Assembly (NCBI GenBank): GCA_900550025.1
Contig: URQP01000106.1
Coordinates: forward strand, 1-7,621
Direction of reading: 5' to 3'
Source of the DNA: an uncultured Porphyromonadaceae bacterium
GTDB taxonomy: Bacteria > Bacteroidota > Bacteroidia > Bacteroidales > Muribaculaceae
Length of the DNA: 7,621 nt
The position numbers and the translations under genes were made by a program. Numbering within the stretch: position 1 is the first letter of the stretch; every line of letters begins with the position of its first letter. Below, one piece after another: positions 6,253 through 7,621 of the stretch. Below the pieces are notes generated by a model that was not told the DNA's origin, ran no database searches, and saw only the letters and a list, made by a program, of their open reading frames with translations.

Positions 6253-6284
6253 CAAATATATATAATATATATTATGCGTGCAAA
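6253..6284 (-). promoter_or_regulatory. Promoter of the RHH-RelE operon
   Basis: On the minus strand TTTG (6284-6281) and TATATTTG (6260-6253) are exactly 20 bases apart, a full match to the Bacteroidota consensus. The leader to the ATG at 6198 would be about 45-50 nt. Confidence 0.82.
6255..6273. promoter_or_regulatory. Candidate operator palindromes in the TA promoter
   Basis: AATATATAT-A-ATATATATT is a perfect 9-1-9 palindrome lying between and overlapping the -7 box and spacer. A second perfect palindrome, GCAAA-TTG-TTTGC (6280-6292), covers the -33 box. Both positions suit repression by a dimeric antitoxin-toxin complex. The first is pure A/T, so chance palindromy is possible. Confidence 0.45.
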
Positions 6285-6398
6285 TTGTTTGCAGGGGCAT
6301 GTTGTGTGGTGAGTATGACGGACTTCTGCAAATCAGTCAGCAAGCGGAGTGTATGCGGTTGTCCCGTATGGATAAGTTTGCTGCGTTTTTTTGTCTAT

Positions 6399-6695
6399 CT
6401 ATATCAATATGCCTGTTTTCAGAATGTCGGCATATAGGGGATTGTCGGTGTCCTCTGTTAGAAGAACCGGTTCGATAAGGTAGTTTATTTTGCGCCCCAA
6501 TCGCCACAACAGAGGCGTGTCTTCAAAATAATTGTCACTGCGGTGCGAGACAATTACTGCAATGTCTATGTCGCTGTCTTCCGTGTGATTGCCTCTGCTG
6601 TATGAACCGAAAAGGTACAGGGCTTTAACCGGCAAATGTTCTGCAACCACAGACTTGTATTTTTTTGCTATTTCGATAGCTTGATTTTTATCCAT
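6399..6695 (-). CDS. MNT-domain nucleotidyltransferase (MntA-like antitoxin)
   Basis: Minimal nucleotidyltransferase of 98 residues from the DNA polymerase beta superfamily. The active-site motif GSX10DXD is exact: G30-S31, ten residues, D42-I43-D44. In characterised HEPN-MNT pairs the MNT protein transfers AMP groups onto the HEPN toxin and thereby silences it; the role here is inferred from the pairing. The gene overlaps the end of the HEPN gene by 28 bases (6668-6695) and follows it in the same operon, so the two are very probably translated together. It is short even for this family but ends naturally, with a tail (ADILKTGILI) like those of relatives. No clear terminator is seen in the 98 bases downstream, before the upstream leader of the RHH operon. 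Confidence 0.88.
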   Translation of the reverse strand: MDKNQAIEIAKKYKSVVAEHLPVKALYLFGSYSRGNHTEDSDIDIAVIVSHRSDNYFEDTPLLWRLGRKINYLIEPVLLTEDTDNPLYADILKTGILI

Positions 6696-7060
6696 TGTCT
6701 TAGCTCATTTGTTCGGGTTAATAATTTCTTGCAGTATTCAGGAGTCAATGTTTTAAGAAGTTGCTCCTTATAAGATGGGTAGCGTGCTTCTATATTGAGT
6801 GGTTCAAGTTCGTCTATAAAATTTAACTGTTCTTCTGATAAATCGTTGACAAGCCCTGATTTGGCGGCAAGCCGTGACAAGTGGTGGATTTTCAGAGGCG
6901 GTTCTTCCAACACTTCGCTCCAATACGCTTTGAGAATTTTCTCTATAGTTTGGTGACACATGAAAGCGACATAAAGGTAACGCTTGGTTTCAAGCATAGC
7001 CTTTGCCGTGTCGAAATCATAATCTGACATTTCAATCCAATATGTTGCCTTGCCGTCCAT
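6668..7060 (-). CDS. HEPN-domain protein (putative toxin of HEPN-MNT pair)
   Basis: All-helical HEPN protein of 130 residues, first gene of the HEPN-MNT operon. Visible family features are the first helix (YWIEMSDYDFDTAKAMLE, 7-24), AFMCHQTIEKILKAY (32-46), KIHHLSRLA (57-65) and EARYPSY (91-97). Many HEPN toxins are RNases with an Rx4-6H motif; here no such motif is present, since R93 is followed by YPSYKE without a histidine. Catalysis, if any, must use other residues (for example H59/H60), or the protein may act by binding. I chose the ATG at 7060 rather than 7120 because the longer frame would run through the promoter repeat at 7078-7105. The 28-base overlap with the MNT gene signals coupled translation. 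The family is secure; toxin activity is inferred. Confidence 0.85.
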   Translation of the reverse strand: MDGKATYWIEMSDYDFDTAKAMLETKRYLYVAFMCHQTIEKILKAYWSEVLEEPPLKIHHLSRLAAKSGLVNDLSEEQLNFIDELEPLNIEARYPSYKEQLLKTLTPEYCKKLLTRTNELRQWIKIKLSK

Positions 7061-7077
7061 TTTACATTTAATGCTGT

Positions 7078-7179
7078 ATCCAATATTATGCAAATATAGT
7101 GAAAGCCGAGCGCAATACAAAGAACTTGTTCAATTTGTATGGCCGAGGCGCATCCTATATTATTCAAATATAGTGAAAG
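7078..7179 (-). repeat. Tandem 28-bp promoter repeat, period 74 bp
   Basis: Segments 7078-7105 and 7152-7179 match at 26 of 28 bases. Each contains the -7 box (minus strand CTTTCACTATATTTG) and the following ATAATAT-GGAT segment, that is, promoter core plus initial transcribed bases. The sequence between them (minus GATGCGCCTCGGCC ... GCGCTCGG) shows no coding potential. Weaker relatives of the repeat are at 7228-7248 and 7543-7568. Confidence 0.75.
7091..7121 (-). promoter_or_regulatory. Proximal promoter P1 of the HEPN-MNT operon
   Basis: On the minus strand TTTG (7121-7118) and TATATTTG (7098-7091) are 19 bases apart. Transcription would start near 7084, about 24 bases before the ATG at 7060. 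The -33 box is part of an imperfect palindrome, ATACAAA-GAAC-TT-GTTC-AA-TTTGTAT (7115-7140), a possible operator. Confidence 0.78.
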
Positions 7180-7196
7180 GTGAGGGCAGAAGCAAA
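7165..7196 (-). promoter_or_regulatory. Distal promoter P2 of the HEPN-MNT operon
   Basis: On the minus strand TTTG (7196-7193) and TATATTTG (7172-7165) are 20 bases apart. It is 74 bp upstream of P1 and shares a 28-bp repeat with it. Its transcript would include the palindrome at 7115-7140 as a leader hairpin. Confidence 0.75.
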
Positions 7197-7352
7197 TGAA
7201 AACGGAGTTTTCAAACTTGATTATGCCGAACTGCGTCATATATTATCTAAATACTACTTGTGCGATAAAAATTGGGATGTTAATATTAAAAAGTTAATAA
7301 TAAAACAAATACGATAGCTTGTTGATCTTTTGATTTGAAAATGATTTATTAG
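7197..7352. other. AT-rich intergenic stretch, no gene seen
   Basis: I see no credible reading frame, RNA gene or terminator here. The only recognisable item is ATATTATCTAAATA around 7230-7243, which resembles a decayed copy of the promoter repeat. The sequence just left of element B (TTTGAAAATGATTTATTAG) is loosely similar to that left of element A (TTTGAAAGATTTTT). Confidence 0.4.
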
Positions 7353-7534
7353 TTATTGGCGTGCGCTAAGAAATCAGAGAATAGTTGCTTCAAGCGCGAC
7401 CTCCACGAGGTCGATTTCTTTATTCTCCATCTACCCACCGCCAAGGCGGCGGGTTACCCGGCAACAGCCCCCACGGGGCTGGCTTCGTCGTCGGCAACGC
7501 ATTACACTACATAAACAGAATGCCCATATTTTTA
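7353..7534 (-). mobile_element. Copy B of the hairpin element, inverted and shorter
   Basis: Read on the minus strand, 7534-7381 aligns to 2817-2970 of element A without gaps at about 131 of 154 positions. At the other end, TTATTGGCGTGCGCTAAGAAATC (given here in two parts: TTATTGGCGTGCGC at 7353-7366, then TAAGAAATC) matches the right terminus of element A with a few changes. Relative to A, copy B lacks about 184 internal bases between the tract GCAACTAT and the terminal GTAACTAC-like segment, including hairpins at 2981-2997 and 3070-3086. The terminus near 7534 has lost a recognisable TIR. No protein is encoded. Confidence 0.7.
7397..7481 (-). repeat. Hairpin array B (three hairpins)
   Basis: On the plus strand: CGACCTCCACGAGGTCG (7397-7413), CCCACCGCCAAGGCGGCGGG (7434-7453) and CAGCCCCCACGGGGCTG (7465-7481). 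In minus orientation, spacers are 11 and 20 nt, identical to array A. The 20-nt hairpin has one A-C mismatch on the plus strand, which becomes a G-U pair on the minus strand, the same pair as in arrays A and C. The minus strand is therefore the likely RNA sense. Confidence 0.8.
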
Positions 7535-7621
7535 CAGTAGTATTGTATTATCTAAATATAATGAAAGCCTGTATGCTGTTTAATGGATCAGATTCAGGCG
7601 AACGGCAATTTCAACGGCTGG

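Noticed and set aside
6199..6300. Longer N-terminus of the RHH antitoxin (ATG at 6300)
   Set aside because: It would translate through a consensus promoter at 6253-6284; METTLTRKK at 6198 is the normal family start.
6301..6398. Terminator or small gene after the MNT gene
   Set aside because: No convincing stem with a T-tract in minus orientation and no frame of meaningful length was found in these 98 bases.
7061..7239. Longer HEPN start at 7120 and the 98-codon minus frame 6943-7239
   Set aside because: Both run through the duplicated promoter repeats; the second is also out of frame with the HEPN gene.
7580..7621. Start of a plus gene (ATG at 7583) or end of a minus gene (stop at 7580-7582)
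   Set aside because: Both frames are open to the window edge for only 13 codons (plus MDQIQANGNFNGW; minus PAVEIAVRLNLIH then stop). Nothing distinguishes a real gene end from chance.

Overview
The window looks like a chromosomal segment of a member of the order Bacteroidales (phylum Bacteroidota). The evidence is the promoters, which fit the Bacteroidota form TTTG-N19-21-TAnnTTTG, mostly poor Shine-Dalgarno sites, a BspA-type leucine-rich-repeat surface protein with a tail resembling the type IX secretion sorting domain, and a signal-peptide-bearing M3 peptidase of the type common in this group. I cannot fix the genus from the sequence.

Left part (1-2556, + strand): the 3' part of a large BspA-like LRR_5 protein gene, open at the left window edge, ends at a strong terminator. 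A textbook Bacteroidota promoter follows and drives a small 84-residue antitoxin-like gene that has no toxin partner beside it.

Middle (2557-3273): 717 bases without a credible protein gene, densely packed with short perfect hairpins. Two successive arrays share one layout (17-nt hairpin, 11-nt spacer, 20-nt hairpin, 20/21-nt spacer, 17-nt hairpin, 25/26-nt spacer, 17-nt hairpin), while stem sequences differ by paired changes. The second array lies inside a MITE-like element of about 390 bp with terminal inverted repeats. Next comes a secreted M3-family zinc peptidase gene (3274-5391) with its own -7 promoter element and terminator.

Right part (5499-7060, - strand): an AT-richer island of two toxin-antitoxin operons. 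One is an RHH antitoxin overlapping a RelE/ParE toxin, expressed from a promoter with a palindrome between its -33 and -7 boxes. The other is a HEPN protein overlapping an MNT nucleotidyltransferase, preceded by two tandem promoters 74 bp apart that share a 28-bp repeat.

Right end (7061-7621): the tandem promoters, a quiet AT-rich stretch, and a shorter, inverted copy of the hairpin element (7353-7534). Over 154 aligned bases without gaps it is about 85 percent identical to the copy near 2817-2970. The two differences in one stem fall on partners of the same base pair (G-C versus C-G). Together with the third array this is the most interesting signal here: a repeated element that seems to be conserved as structure rather than as sequence or protein.
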